64,000 bases of DNA from Microvelia longipes (Eukaryota; Arthropoda; Insecta; Hemiptera; Veliidae): positions 28,682,006-28,746,005 of the forward strand of contig JACMZG010001914.1 in the NCBI GenBank assembly GCA_018340805.1, read 5' to 3'. Made by a program: the position numbers and the translations under genes. Below are positions 11,314-23,345 of this stretch, piece after piece (position 1 is the first letter of the stretch; the number at the start of each line of letters is the position of its first letter). The notes below the pieces were generated by a model. That model did no database searches. It was not told where the DNA came from and saw only the letters and a program-made list of their open reading frames with translations.

Positions 11314-11490
11314 GTTGTTTTTCAACTATATTTAAACTGCTGACATCTTTTATAAACATTTTCACTACTATAATTATGACGATTCACTTTTAGGAAGAGC
11401 GAAAGGAGTTCCAAGGAGGGATAATGAACGTCGCGAATTCGAAGTGAGGAGGAAAAGTTCCGGGGTACCACGTACCCGGTTTTTTTATTT

Positions 11491-12544
11491 GTTTTAAGGT
11501 ATGCCTGTAGGCTTTATGTATGTTGAACTAAGCTTAATTTGATGGTATTGTATATTTTTCCGTTTTATTTTTGGTCAATCTAATAAAACATTCGCAGTTC
11601 TGTTTCGTGTACGTGCTAACATAATAAAATGATCGTAAAAGCTTTCGTCTTTTTTAATATTTTGTTGTTTCATCTAAATCGAATTTAAATTCAATTTACT
11701 TTTTTAGGGTCCATTTGTGTTGTATTTGTTGTGTAGTTTATTTGTTTGTGCGTTCCCTTTTCATACGAATACAAAAAACTAGGAAGTATTTTTCCCTATG
11801 TATAAGTTAGAAAAAAGAAAGGGAAAAATAGATATCGGTGGAAAAAAACACTGAGTGAAACACGCTCTTCGATAAATATTTATGCTTGGAATGTATAGAG
11901 AAACAGGGGCTTTCCCAAAGATAGAATCGCTTTTTTCATACGGACGTCCGTAAATATGAATATTAGATAGAAAAGGACTCACACGGAAAACGTTAAGGGA
12001 CACTGGGGAATTTTCCCGGTAAAAAATGATTGATATAAAACCTACTCTTGGATAAATATTGGAAACGTGGCCTCTGTGGTCAGAATACGATGATCAGTCT
12101 TATGTCGAGTTAAACCTTTCTATGGACCGACCGATGGACCTTTTTCTTTAACATCCTCTTGGGTATTGGAAAGATATCAATTTTTCAGCCAAGGTGATCT
12201 TTTTTCGTTTTCTTAGACAGGTTTTAGGACGTGAATGTGTGACGTTAATTGTAGCCGGGACTGACTTGCAGTATTAGGTTTTAAGATGAAGAGACTTTCT
12301 ATTGAGCTAAGCGATGTAGTGGGCGTCTAAGATGATGGATTTTTTCTATAGATCTATCAAGGTAGAAAACAATATTTCTTACAAACCTAATATATTACAA
12401 TCTCATAATATGTGTATATGATATTTATTATTGTAATATTATAGATAATATTTATATTAAAGTTTAAACAAACTTACTAACTTACTTACTTACCACTAAA
12501 CATTTTTACATTTACCTATTTTACCATATGTACTTTGATAAAGT
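11491..12544. other. AT-rich spacer
   Basis: No gene recognised. A 74-codon minus-strand open frame (11779-12003) shows no familiar motif. Confidence 0.4.
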
Positions 12545-12830
12545 ATTGTTTGCAAAAAAATGCTAAACCGGAATATCAGCTAAATATTTATTTCAGGTGA
12601 TTTAAGACCTACTGAGGAGTTTTAACCAAGTTGACAGTCAGTACGTGTGTCTATGTGCGTGTCTGTTACCATTGGGTATAACCAATGATTTTACGGTAGA
12701 GAACTATATATTGGTAAAAAACAGTCTTTAGGTCTTGTTGTATTTACTAGAACGTTATTACTCTATGATGTCATTAACTGCAACAATGACTCGGCAAATA
12801 TTCCATAAAGTGTATCCATTTAGGTAGTAA
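12545..12830 (+). repeat. Interspersed 5S family, 5' and body fragment
   Basis: Shows the family order: TTTGCAAAAAAATGCTAAAC, the TTCAGGTGATTTAAGACC block, the GTGTGTCTATGTGCGTGTCT block, and ATGTCATTAACTGCAACAAT with GACTCGGCAAAT. The 3' half is missing. Confidence 0.55.
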
Positions 12831-12919
12831 ATATGTTTACGAATTTTCATTTTAATACAGCTAGTATATATCTACTGATTATATTATATCACTTATGTTA
12901 GGCATCAGCGAGCCTAACA

Positions 12920-13232
12920 CATGGAGATATATTACTAGAGGGGGCATAGCCTATCCAAATACATTGAGAGGCCTGAAACATCATTTTGGGGCTCTCAGGG
13001 GCTCTATGTAACATTATTAAATCCTCCCTCTAGAGTGAGTTAAGGTTATAATGGACAAATGTCTTTCGGTTTCCCGCATAAAGTTTGTGTGTTGATTTGG
13101 TTTTTTAACTTTTACTATATAAGTTATTGTAATTTTATTATTTGATTATATTTATTAGCGAAGGTGGTAAGGTTAGTTTTTCAATGTTTCACAATTTAAC
13201 CTATAGGACCCTTCTAGTAATATATTTCTATG
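12920..13232. mobile_element. MITE with ATATTACTAGAGGG-type ends
   Basis: The left end CATGGAGATATATTACTAGA is mirrored by the right end TCTAGTAATATATTTCTATG (complement CATAGAAATATATTACTAGA). The inside is noncoding, with a GAGAGGCCTGAAACATC block. Related segments lie at 43.8-44.3, 44.86-44.91 and 48.06-48.41 kb, so this is a family. A small hairpin, GTTAGGC/GCCTAAC, sits just outside at 12897-12918. The superfamily is not clear. Confidence 0.55.
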
Positions 13233-14543
13233 GCCTTACATAAGTGAAGATGAGCTTAGCGAATCTTATATGGATAAGTTATGAGGTAATTTAAATAAAA
13301 AAGTTAAAGGTAATTTTTTAAGGATTCTGACCACGACAGTTTTTTTTATAACACTGTCTTAAGCCAGTTTTGTTAATTAACAATACTAATAAAAGAAATT
13401 AAGTTGTTCATCAGTATTATACATACTTGTTATCATTCTAAATCAATATATTAAATAATTCATTTTTCCTCTCACACACGCATTATTTTGTGTTTTTATC
13501 ATGATTGAGCAATGTTGATTTGAACAATCTTTAATTAATCGTATAACAATATTGTTTTAAATAATTTATTTAATATATTAAATTATATTGAATAACGCGT
13601 CGTGTCAAATGCATTAAGTTGTCAAAATCTCTCCTTTAATTTCGTTTTGTCCATTTTGGTTTTTTTCCAAACCCCAATAGCACGTCACGAGCAGATCCTT
13701 TTATTTCGATATTTTAGCATCATCGTTTTAAATAGGCTTTGTGAATTGCGTTTTTATCTTAATGTATTTATGTATATAGTTTTATATAACTTTATTCTTA
13801 TTAGGAGAATGGAGCTGTAAAGATGTGTTTTTGTTGGAACTGAATAGTTTAAAATCATATATAAGCTTATTTTGAAATATTATATTAGGAAGAGACAAAT
13901 ATTGAAATACATAAGTATAGGATGAAATAGTTTTTAGAAACTGTTGAACCCTTCTACGGGGAGAAAAAGTTGTACTGTCACCATTTTAATTGGCACGTGG
14001 TGCTTTATCTTTCATCTTGTAAAGGTTCTCGAGGGGCGTCTTCAAAATTTAACCTTAACAAGGTGTCGAGGATAGGGGTCTGAAATCTTGGAGACAGGTG
14101 ATTTAATAAAGTATCGTTTGTTAGGGGAAGTGAGTGTAGATGGACTTGATAACGACGCTGTGCAAGTTATTGCATCGCTTTTCTTCCTGCCGTAAGAGGG
14201 AAAAGGGAAATATATGATTAAGTGACTTTCCGCTACAAAGTATGATATGATTCTTAGATATCAGAGGAATGATGGTTTCAAACGCGTCCAAATCTTTTTA
14301 AGTACTAAGTTTTTACTGAGGTATTCAAGGCTTATCTTATTTGTTTTTGGATAGATACAAAGAACTTGGTTCTTTGAGATCCGAGGTTTAACCGTGGATT
14401 CTGGTTGACACCAAAGTTTAAAAAAATACAAGTTTGGCAGGTTAAACTTAAATTTGCGGTTGCTTCCAATTCAATGGGTTAATTTATTAATTTTCATTAT
14501 GGTATCTTTATGGGATTGTTTATCAAAAGCTAATCAGTAATAA
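13233..14543. other. AT-rich spacer
   Basis: No gene recognised. A hydrophobic 72-codon frame at 13602-13820 looks like chance in T-rich DNA. Confidence 0.4.
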
Positions 14544-14774
14544 GGCCGCCTTCGTGGCCGAGGTCGTTAAGGCGTTAGTCATTACACTGACCTTTGATAC
14601 CCACGGAGGTATTGGGTTCGCATCCTAGGTTATGCTCTCAGTTTATAGAAGATTATTGTTTAGATATCGCCAGCTTTAAAATACACTTTGAGCGTAATGG
14701 TTGCTACTACCACCCGTGGTGGTTCCCGCAGGGGTTATCCCTGATGAGCCGCAAGGCTCTAAACGGGTATTATT
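14544..14774 (+). mobile_element. tRNA-derived SINE, copy 1 of a tandem pair
   Basis: The head resembles a long-variable-arm tRNA (Leu or Ser type): TTCGTGGCCGAGGTCGTTAA carries the A box and GGTTCGCATCC at 14615-14625 is a good B box. The body contains CTTTGAGCGTAATGGTTGC and GGTGGTTCCCGCAGGGGTTA, and ends GCCGCAAGGCTCTAAACGGG followed by TATTATT. Copy 2 follows directly. Transcription by RNA polymerase III from the internal boxes is expected for this class. Confidence 0.75.
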
Positions 14775-15028
14775 GCTGCCTCGTTCGATATTGTTGTCGA
14801 GGTCGTTCAGGCGTCAGTTATTAAACTGACCTTTGACACCACGGCGGTCTGGGGTTCGCATCCCAGGTTACGCTCTCAGTTAATATAAGATTATTGTTTA
14901 AATAACCTATCGCCAACTTTAGATTACACTTTGAGCGTAACGGTTGCCACAACCACTAAAGGTGGTTCCCGCAGAGGTTATCCCTGATGGGCCGCAAGGC
15001 TCTAAACGGGTATTATTATATTATTATC
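14775..15028 (+). mobile_element. tRNA-derived SINE, copy 2 of a tandem pair
   Basis: Same family and same order as copy 1: TTGTCGAGGTCGTTCAGGCG for the A-box region, GGTTCGCATCC at 14853-14863 for the B box, GGTGGTTCCCGCAGAGGTTA, then GCCGCAAGGCTCTAAACGGG and an ATT-rich end. It abuts copy 1 with no unique DNA between. It is diverged from copy 1 at scattered sites, so the pairing is not recent. Confidence 0.75.
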
Positions 15029-15269
15029 AGTAATAAAACTAAACCTTTATATCCAATTCTTATTATCGACATCGCACGTAAGACTCACATAGATTTTATT
15101 TATGTTGGAAACCATTCCAATATAAGGTGTTGAGCTCAGTAAAAATGATAACACTAGCATCCCTTATAAAATTGATTCTATGTCATGCTGAAGTCAGTAA
15201 TTTCCTTTTATTTTTATCTATTACTATCAGAGATAGTTTAAAATAATTATGTGAAATCAAACCGACAAT

Positions 15270-15554
15270 ATGTTTCGACAGCAATGTTTAATTAGAATAT
15301 ACGACGGAAAACATTCTCTAAGACTTATTCATCACGACAGCATTAATACTAGAGCACAGACTAACCAATTTTATAGACTACCTCAGTATAAGACTACTAC
15401 TGCACAAAGACAGTGGTTATATCAGGCAACTATACTTTGGAATGACTTACCTCACGACATTAAGCAGACCGATAAAAGAAATACTTTTAAGAATAAAATT
15501 AGACATATTTTACTTAAAAAACAACTTGAAGACGGACAAAAACTGATCAGATAA
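15270..15554 (+). pseudogene. C-terminal end of LINE reverse-transcriptase polyprotein
   Basis: About 94 codons. The pattern is that of LINE ORF2 C-termini: an H-x-TR-like stretch (SINTRAQTNQFYRLPQYKTT), then QRQWLYQATILWNDLP followed by DIKQ and FKNKIRHILLKKQL, matching the common form 'F...A..LWN.LP..IK......FK..L...L'. The catalytic reverse-transcriptase and endonuclease domains lie upstream in a full element and are absent here. Stops occur just before the first Met, so it is a dead fragment. Confidence 0.7.
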
Positions 15555-15715
15555 CTGACACAACATAACATAAATAGGGATAAATAATAACACAAAAAAA
15601 GAACATTAGGTAATAAGGAAAATTTAATTATATTTTAAGAAAATAAATAATTATAATTATAAGACTTTAAATAAATAAATGGTGATTCTAAGTACTGCAG
15701 TACAAATACTTCTCT

Positions 15716-15752
15716 TCTACGACACAAGGATACGTAAGTATCCTTCTGTAGA
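15716..15752 (+). other. Hairpin in LINE 3' UTR
   Basis: AAGGATAC (15726-15733), loop GTAA, GTATCCTT (15738-15745), with an outer TCTAC/GTAGA pair. It lies about 75 bases before the poly(A). LINE 3' hairpins can be recognised by the element's own reverse transcriptase; that role here is inferred. Confidence 0.6.
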
Positions 15753-15948
15753 GAGATAATCCTTGTAAATTATATTAAAAAATAATAATGTACGAAAAAT
15801 ATTTTGTAAATAAAGGATATGTTTAAAAAAAAAAAAAAAACTAATGCTTCGCTTTAACTAAATTAAAACAATTTTCATGTTGTAAAAACTATATGCCAAA
15901 CAGTATAGTTAGTTAAAGCATAAGACGTTTAGAAATAACTTTTGCATC

Positions 15949-17540
<1,592 letters not shown>

Positions 17541-17614
<74 letters not shown>

Positions 17615-17660
17615 ATAAATGTGTGTGTGTGTATGTATGTATGTATGTATTTACTCATCA
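17541..17660. repeat. (TA)n, then (GT)n and (GTAT)n microsatellite
   Basis: TA alternation at 17541-17612, followed by GT and ATGT repeats to about 17652. Confidence 0.92.
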
Positions 17661-18840
17661 GGAAATAAATCTTGGGCTGAAAAAAAAATTATGAAATATT
17701 GTGATGGAAATTTGCTAAATATGTGGGAATATGCGATTATTTATCAATTACGGAGAAGGTTGAAGACCTGTGAAGCAGCAGTGGCTACGAAAAGCCCAGT
17801 CGATGAAGAACCCTGTTAATATTTCGCAGCGTTTTCCAATGAAGTTGTAGATTTTTATGAAGCCTGAATATATTTAGACAAGATTTGATAAATTATCCAT
17901 CGGTGGTGTGTCATAAAGATTCACATATGACAAATGTATAATTAAGATCGTTCACTATCAAATACTTTATAAAATCAAATAAAAAGTTTCATTGTGTTGC
18001 CATAAGATACCCATTTTTGACTTTACCATTTTTTTAACAATATTTAAGTCATATTTTATAATTTTATTATAAAATCTTCATAACCTTTACATCTTAAGCT
18101 ATACATCAAAAATATGATAAATGGCTGCCCTATTATAATATTCTAGGGAAAAAAGGCAAAACACAATTTTAAAAGCTAAATAAGCAGTTAAGTAAGTTTA
18201 AGAAAGTTGATAAAGATGGATTGGATTAGGGGATGTGACACCTAGAGGTAAGTTTTTAAGTCAATTATAAGGATGTAAGGCCGGTGGAAAAATAATATTG
18301 TCGATTTGGATACAGAGCTTCTGCGTTTCAAATGTTTTCAACGCTTTGTTTAATAGTCAGGTGGAAAATTGTTTGAACTATTTTTATTTCATTCTATTTA
18401 CGAAACACCTGCTAATTCTAACTTGACGATGTATACTGTTTGACAAACTATCTATCTATTTACTTGAGGGATAGACATCTGTCAAGACTCTAAAACACTA
18501 ATCTATATTACACTATAACTTAATTATTGTATGTTATTTAAGGGACTTACCTTATATATCATATGAGGAAAAATTAATCCATAATGAACTGATTTCTGGA
18601 CGAAGAGTAGCATTTCCTAGTTTTATTACTAAAAACAGGTTTGTCTTGAATGTCAGCTACTTTACCAGCCTAGGTATATATTGAAATATCTGTAAACTCA
18701 TGCTCAAGCAAAAGCTGATTAAGTTAGTAGATAATTTTTTTAACATTAGTTAATCTTTCATTTGGGATCAGGACACTTTATTTCTGGGCCAATAACTACT
18801 GTTAGATTTAGAGAGTCCTAGTTTTAAAGAGGCCCGAAAG
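17661..18840. other. Spacer; possible coding scrap at 17655-17819
   Basis: The plus frame from the end of the microsatellite to 17819 reads a polar, low-bias stretch (NKSWAEKKIMKYCDG and on to EAAVATKSPVDEEPC). It has more normal protein composition than most frames here, but I do not recognise it. It may be a mobile-element fragment. The rest shows nothing. Confidence 0.3.
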
Positions 18841-19055
18841 TTTTAAAAGGGGCCGTCCAAGAATTTTTAAAATCTGTTTCAGGTCAAAAGAAGTCGTTTC
18901 AAGCAATTTTTAAAACATTTTTTGGGGTCCAGGCTCCCAAATGTTGAATGGGGGATTACGTAAAAAAATATTCCAAAATCCCTCATAGAAGGAGTTTTAA
19001 GGAAAACAATTTTTTTCGATTTTTTTGGGATCCAGGTCCGAAACGGGGATCCGAT
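18841..19055. repeat. Degenerate repeat, related to 33238-33507 and 19995-20110
   Basis: Shares TCAGGTCAAAAGAAGTCGTT, CAAGCAATTTTT and TTTTTTGGGGTCCAGGCTCC blocks with the tandem units at 33.2-33.5 kb. A diverged reverse copy is at about 19995-20110. No coding capacity. Confidence 0.5.
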
Positions 19056-19734
19056 TATCATTTTCTTTTTTATTTGCTCGAACAATTTATAATAAAAACA
19101 TAAACGTCATTTTCATAATGAAAATTCGCTAAAAAGTTTTTAGTGCAATAAAAAATACATTTTTGAGAGCTTGGGTTCCTAAGCGAGATAACACAGATTA
19201 TTGTATGTAATGTGACAGGAAGGTAAACTTGTAATACAGCAATTAGCCTCCCTCGGCTACGCCTCGGCAATAAAATTGTAAATTATCCTTAGCATCGCTT
19301 CTGCTGGTAATATAGCTTGGTGGGATCTTTTAAACTTATCCGTAATATTCCATTTTCCTGCCTAGTAACATAAATAACTATTTAAGTAGGGTTTTAAAAC
19401 CGTTTAGTATTTATGTTGACTGGTTCAAATGATAAAACAGTTTTCAAGTGCTGTGTTTTTGTCACGTTACATTTCTGATGCTTTATGAATGTTATTACTG
19501 TGGTCTGTTTCCGTACTTCATCTAATAAAACTGGAAGCAATGGCTGTCTCAAGTTTTTGTAAAAGTAAAAAGATAAATCTATTGGAAACTTGCAACGTCA
19601 GCTGTAACTTTCAAAAGGCTTCAGATATTCCTCCCTTCGAGCCAAACAAGATAATAAATACTTTAACTAAAAATCAATCAGAACTTACCCTAACTGTGTC
19701 ACAATGAATTATCTTCATAGTTAATAGCTATTTA
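19056..19734. other. Spacer with a shared TTCATAATGAAAATTCGCTA block
   Basis: The block TTCATAATGAAAATTCGCTA at about 19113-19135 recurs at about 53868-53890, and in part at 47525. It looks like the edge of a dispersed element whose limits I cannot fix. The minus-strand frames across both copies share the residues LANFHYEN only because they read the same repeat. Confidence 0.4.
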
Positions 19735-19910
19735 TGCACCAAGGGAGTAAATTATTTTCCTGAGCTGGTGTTTTGTTCCTAAAACGAAAGCCGAAGGAAC
19801 CAAATAATTTAACTCCTGAGGCGTAGTCGAGAAATTTTTTGTTTAACCCTAGAGACAAAGCCTAGGTAATTATTGCGAGAATAAAATTAGCATTTCACTC
19901 CCAAGGTGCA
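19735..19910. mobile_element. 176-bp MITE with TGCACC ends and TA flanks
   Basis: Left end TGCACCAAGGGAGT, right end ACTCCCAAGGTGCA, flanked on both sides by TA (19733-19734 and 19911-19912), as expected for Tc1/mariner-like target choice. A shorter, diverged relative in opposite orientation is at 33568-33698. Nonautonomous, no coding. Confidence 0.65.
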
Positions 19911-19912
19911 TA

Positions 19913-20830
19913 CAAGATTTTATCTCCAGACGTTGAAGTCATTTAAATATTGATATAATTTTATTTACATACGATTTGTCGTATTTTATTTTTAAATTAT
20001 TTTGAAACGCCCCTTATAAATTTAGGGAACCACCTAAAAAAAATTGTTTATTGATTCAAACAACTCTTTTTGGCCCAAACGGATTTTTAGCCCCTAAAAA
20101 ATGATTTTTTTAGTGTTATTCCTAAGTTTTAGTAACAAATGTTTGTAACTTATTCTCCCTTCGAAGTGATTAGGTGTGTGGGGGGGGGGTTACTCCCTAA
20201 AAACGAGTCAATAAACTTCACATTATACACTGCCAGAAGATAATATTATATTTATATTATCATAATAGATTAAATAGGAGAGAACATTTTACAGTCCTGT
20301 AAATCTGGTGTTTGATTATGAAGGAAATGAAGACCATTAAATTTTGAACTGCAAGCAATTTAACCATTTGATTTTAACTTTTAGTAATTAACTTATGTAT
20401 TTTATTATAGATATAAAACTTACATTAAAGGTTAATTTATTTGTTCTCTAGAAACGATATTTTTCTTCATTTTGACAGAATTAACCCCGTAGAAGTTGTA
20501 TCAAAATTCCTTGTCAACATTCATTTATTTTTCTTGAAGTTAACCAAACTAATAATTTATAAATTTTAAATTGACATTTTTTCGTCTCGAAACGAAACTT
20601 GGCATATAGATGTTGAATGTTTTTGATCCTATAGTTTATTAGTGGAAAATTGTATTCTTTGGAGCGTTAAAACTCTAATATTTAATTCAAGTAATATTTT
20701 ATTTGGTCAAATCCAATAAACGAAATTCCATCTTTTTTGTGTTATGTGAATATGACATTAGGCAAAAACTACATTGCTTTCTTTTTTGCGTGATATTGCC
20801 AAAAAATTAATATTTTTGTGTTGCCATCAG
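19913..20830. other. AT-rich spacer
   Basis: Contains the diverged repeat scrap at 19995-20110 and a run of G at about 20181. No gene seen. Confidence 0.4.
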
Positions 20831-21510
20831 TTTATATGTTTATATTGATTATTATAGCTTATATTATTATCTCCTAGAATATGTTTATATTGATTACTAT
20901 AGTTTATATTATTAACTCTGTAGAATATGTTTATATTGATGACTATAGCTTATATTATTATCTCCTAGAATATGTTTATGTTTTTGTTCATCAATATAAA
21001 CATATTCTAAAGAGTTAATAATATAAACTATAGTAATCAATACAAACATATTCTAAGAGTTAATAATATAAGCTATAGTAATCAATAGATTACCTATAGC
21101 TTATATTATAACTCTTAGAATATGTTATATTGATTACTATAGCTTATATTATTAACTCTTAGAATATGTTTGTATTGATTACTATAGCTTATATTATAAA
21201 CTCTTAGAATATGTTTATTGCTATTTATATTATTAACTTTGGTATGTTGTATGATTACTATAGCTTATATTATTATCTCCTAGATATGTTTATATTGATT
21301 ACTATAGCTTTATTATTACTCTAGAATATGTTTATTTGATACTATAGCTTATTTATTAACCTTAGAATATGTTTATATTGATTACTATAGCTTATATTAT
21401 TAACTCTAAGAGTGTGTTTATATTGATTACTATAGCTTATATTATTATCTCCTAGAATATGTTCATATTGATTACTATAGCTTATATTATTAACTCTTAG
21501 AATATGTAGT
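20831..21510. repeat. 45-bp minisatellite with an internal inverted block
   Basis: The unit reads GAATATGTTTATATTGATTA then CTATAGCTTATATTATTAAC then TCTTA. It runs forward at 20831-20988, reversed at about 20990-21087, and forward again to 21510. The right junction is itself a near-palindrome (CTATAGTAATC / GATTACCTATAG). Units at 21220-21330 have many single-base deletions. Confidence 0.9.
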
Positions 21511-21611
21511 ATAATTGTTTTATTAACTTACTTTTATGATATTGGCAGTTTTCTAATGTTTTATTTGCATAAGATGTAATGAAAAATAAAGATTTATCAT
21601 TATTATTTTAT

Positions 21612-22150
21612 GTAATCAATCGGGTAGGGGATACCTCTGTACTTTTCACACAACTTTGGATTCGCTTCGCTCGTCCTCAGGGTGTCATGATTATCCTAAG
21701 CTTAAGGTGGTGTTAATTCGTTTCGCTACGATCTCAGAATAAAATTGTTGTCCTAAACGCTAGGATGTTTTGACTTCACAGCCGCTTTGTTCGTGTTCAA
21801 CATAGTAATTACTCGAAGCTTGTCGCAACTCCTAACCTCAGAATTACTTTTGCCTTCGAGTTTATCACGTTTTACGGTATCTGTTGCTATTTTTTACGCC
21901 AAGAAAAATAGTTAAATGATTAAAAATATGGACATCAAAATTAAAAAGAAAATATTTTTCGAAAAATGGAAGTTTGTGGATCGATTAGCATTGGGGTTAA
22001 ATGTCAACTCGGTTGGTTAAATTTTCTATTTAATATCTTCAGGGCTGTACAGCTATATATGTCTGGTTTTCGTTTAAAGTTTCAACTCTCTAGCATAAAC
22101 AAAGCGGGAGTTAAACGTGACACAAACACTCAAACACAGACAGCATGACA
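21612..22150 (-). mobile_element. Interspersed 5S family, reverse copy without a clear 5S module
   Basis: On the minus strand the 5' part appears at 22145-22040 (GTCTGTGTTTGAGTGTTTGT, TATGCTAGAGAGTTGAAACT) and the tail at 21700-21612 (GGACGAGCGAAGCGAATCC, then GGTATCC and CTACCCGATTGATT). Three further degenerate versions of the CGAAGCGA palindrome lie between, at about 21720, 21783 and 21812. The body is shortened and rearranged. Confidence 0.55.
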
Positions 22151-22911
22151 AAAAATCACTCGGGTTGTTATAAAAGTGCTTGAAACGAATAATTGTGATG
22201 TGACTTCGGTTTCGGGTTTTTAGTGCGAACGCAATTTATTTCTTTAAACCTACGCTAGTAGGTGAAGAAAAAGTAAAATAAAGCTATAAAAAATTAACAG
22301 CTCTTTAAAATTGTCAGCTTTTTTCAAGATAATTTAATATAGCGTCTACGTGCTCGTAGTCAGTTACCTGACCTACCCTAAACTAATCAAGTTTTTCTAA
22401 CGTTCAACAATTATTAAGTTCCAGTTTTTTATTTACATCCACCAATAAAATACACATTTAAGTTTTATTACAAATTTATTTTACTATTTATTTTAAAACA
22501 ATAATAATTTGTGTGTTTTTTTAAACGTATCAATTTAAGTGCTACGCATAGGATGGGTTGTATTGGACTAATTTTACGATTCTGCGAGCTTTTGTTTTAT
22601 AATAGATGACCTTTATGAAAGACCTTTTATTTGTCTCCTTGGTTGTTTTTATAAATAGAGAGCATTTAGCCATTAATTTTAATAGTTTTTATCCAAATTA
22701 AGTGCTTTTATTGTATTGTATAGCTTTTTTTGTATAGTAAGATTTTTTGGTTATTTTCGGGCGAATAGATAAAATTTAATAGATGTTCCTTACACGAAGG
22801 GCGTAAAGTTAGTATAAAATATTGTTTAATCTACTTCATATAAAATTTCTAATAAAGTTTTGTGCCCGAAAGTATTAAATTGTGCTTAAAGTAAATGTAT
22901 TTATTACCTAG
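22151..22911. other. AT-rich spacer
   Basis: No gene or clear repeat seen. Confidence 0.4.
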
Positions 22912-23345
22912 GTAAACCTAATTGGACTCATTTACAAAATTAGGTTTCGTGATCATTCACGTGAACCTAATTGATGATCATTAAAAAATTAGGTTTAATG
23001 ACCATCCCCGTATACCTAATTTGACACCTTACCAAAATAAGGTTATTGGACCTTTAAAAAATCGGGCTTAATAGGTTTATTTAAACCTAATTAAACACCT
23101 TCAAAAAATTATGAATAATGACCTGAAACCTTTAAAAAATAAGGATTAATGACCATCCACGTAAACCTAATTGGACTAATTTACAAAATTAGGTTTGATG
23201 ATCAACCACGTTAACCTAATCGGACTCATTTACAAAATTAGGTTTGATGATCAACCGCGTAAACCTAATTGGACTCATTTACAAAATTAGGTATGAAGAT
23301 CATCCATGTAAACCTAATTGGACACCTTTAAAAAATTAGATTAAT
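22912..23345. repeat. 49-bp minisatellite with self-complementary units
   Basis: About nine units of TAAACCTAATTGGACTCATT then TACAAAATTAGGTTTGATGA then TCAACCACG. Each unit contains AACCTAATT and its complement AATTAGGTT, so each can fold into a hairpin. Central units (23035-23150) are more diverged than the outer ones. Confidence 0.88.

Larger units (their letters stand above)
10734..11370. mobile_element. Fold-back retroelement with hammerhead motifs (Penelope-like or retrozyme-like)
   Basis: A 637-bp insert bounded by an exact 10-bp direct repeat, TAATTATGAC, at 10724-10733 and 11371-11380. Its two halves form a long imperfect inverted repeat: GTTGAAAACAACTACCGAGC at about 10806-10825 against its complement at about 11306-11326, continuing inward to the GTCCTATATCCCTGAAGATG block. 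Each arm holds two hammerhead-ribozyme-like motifs facing outward. Penelope-like retroelements are known to carry hammerhead motifs in their terminal repeats, and often have inverted terminal repeats and variable-length target duplications, which fits. No reverse transcriptase is present, so it would be nonautonomous. The family assignment is inferred from structure only. Confidence 0.65.
10155..11490 (+). mobile_element. Interspersed 5S-family copy, split by a fold-back insertion
   Basis: In order: a 5' block (CAGGTGTTTTTAAAACCTCC), the body with TATGCTAGAGAGTTGAAACT and GCACGCATGCAG, the 5S-like module (10569-10622), and the tail beginning at 10683 (CGGGACGAGCAAAGCGAGTCC). The tail is interrupted after 10733 by a 637-bp fold-back element. 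It resumes at 11381, ending with GGAAAAGTTCCG, GGTACC and CGTACCCGG before a T run. The duplicated TAATTATGAC on both sides of the insert shows that the tail was once continuous. It is a nonautonomous element; no protein is encoded. Confidence 0.7.
15250..15840 (+). mobile_element. 5'-truncated LINE (non-LTR retrotransposon) 3' end
   Basis: Holds the last part of the reverse-transcriptase ORF (15270-15554), a 3' UTR with a strong hairpin (15716-15752), an AATAAA signal at 15809-15814 and a 16-base poly(A) run at 15825-15840. This is the usual structure of a 5'-truncated LINE insertion. I cannot assign the clade from so little. A Jockey or CR1-like group is plausible. Confidence 0.7.

Noticed and set aside
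19070..19270. Shared peptide LANFHYEN with the minus frame at 53680-53910
   Set aside because: The similarity comes from a shared DNA block (TTCATAATGAAAATTCGCTA); protein similarity does not extend beyond it.
20831..21510. CRISPR array
   Set aside because: Units are contiguous and similar throughout with no unique spacers, and the DNA is eukaryotic. The same applies to the 73-, 49-, 41-, 40- and 34-bp arrays.
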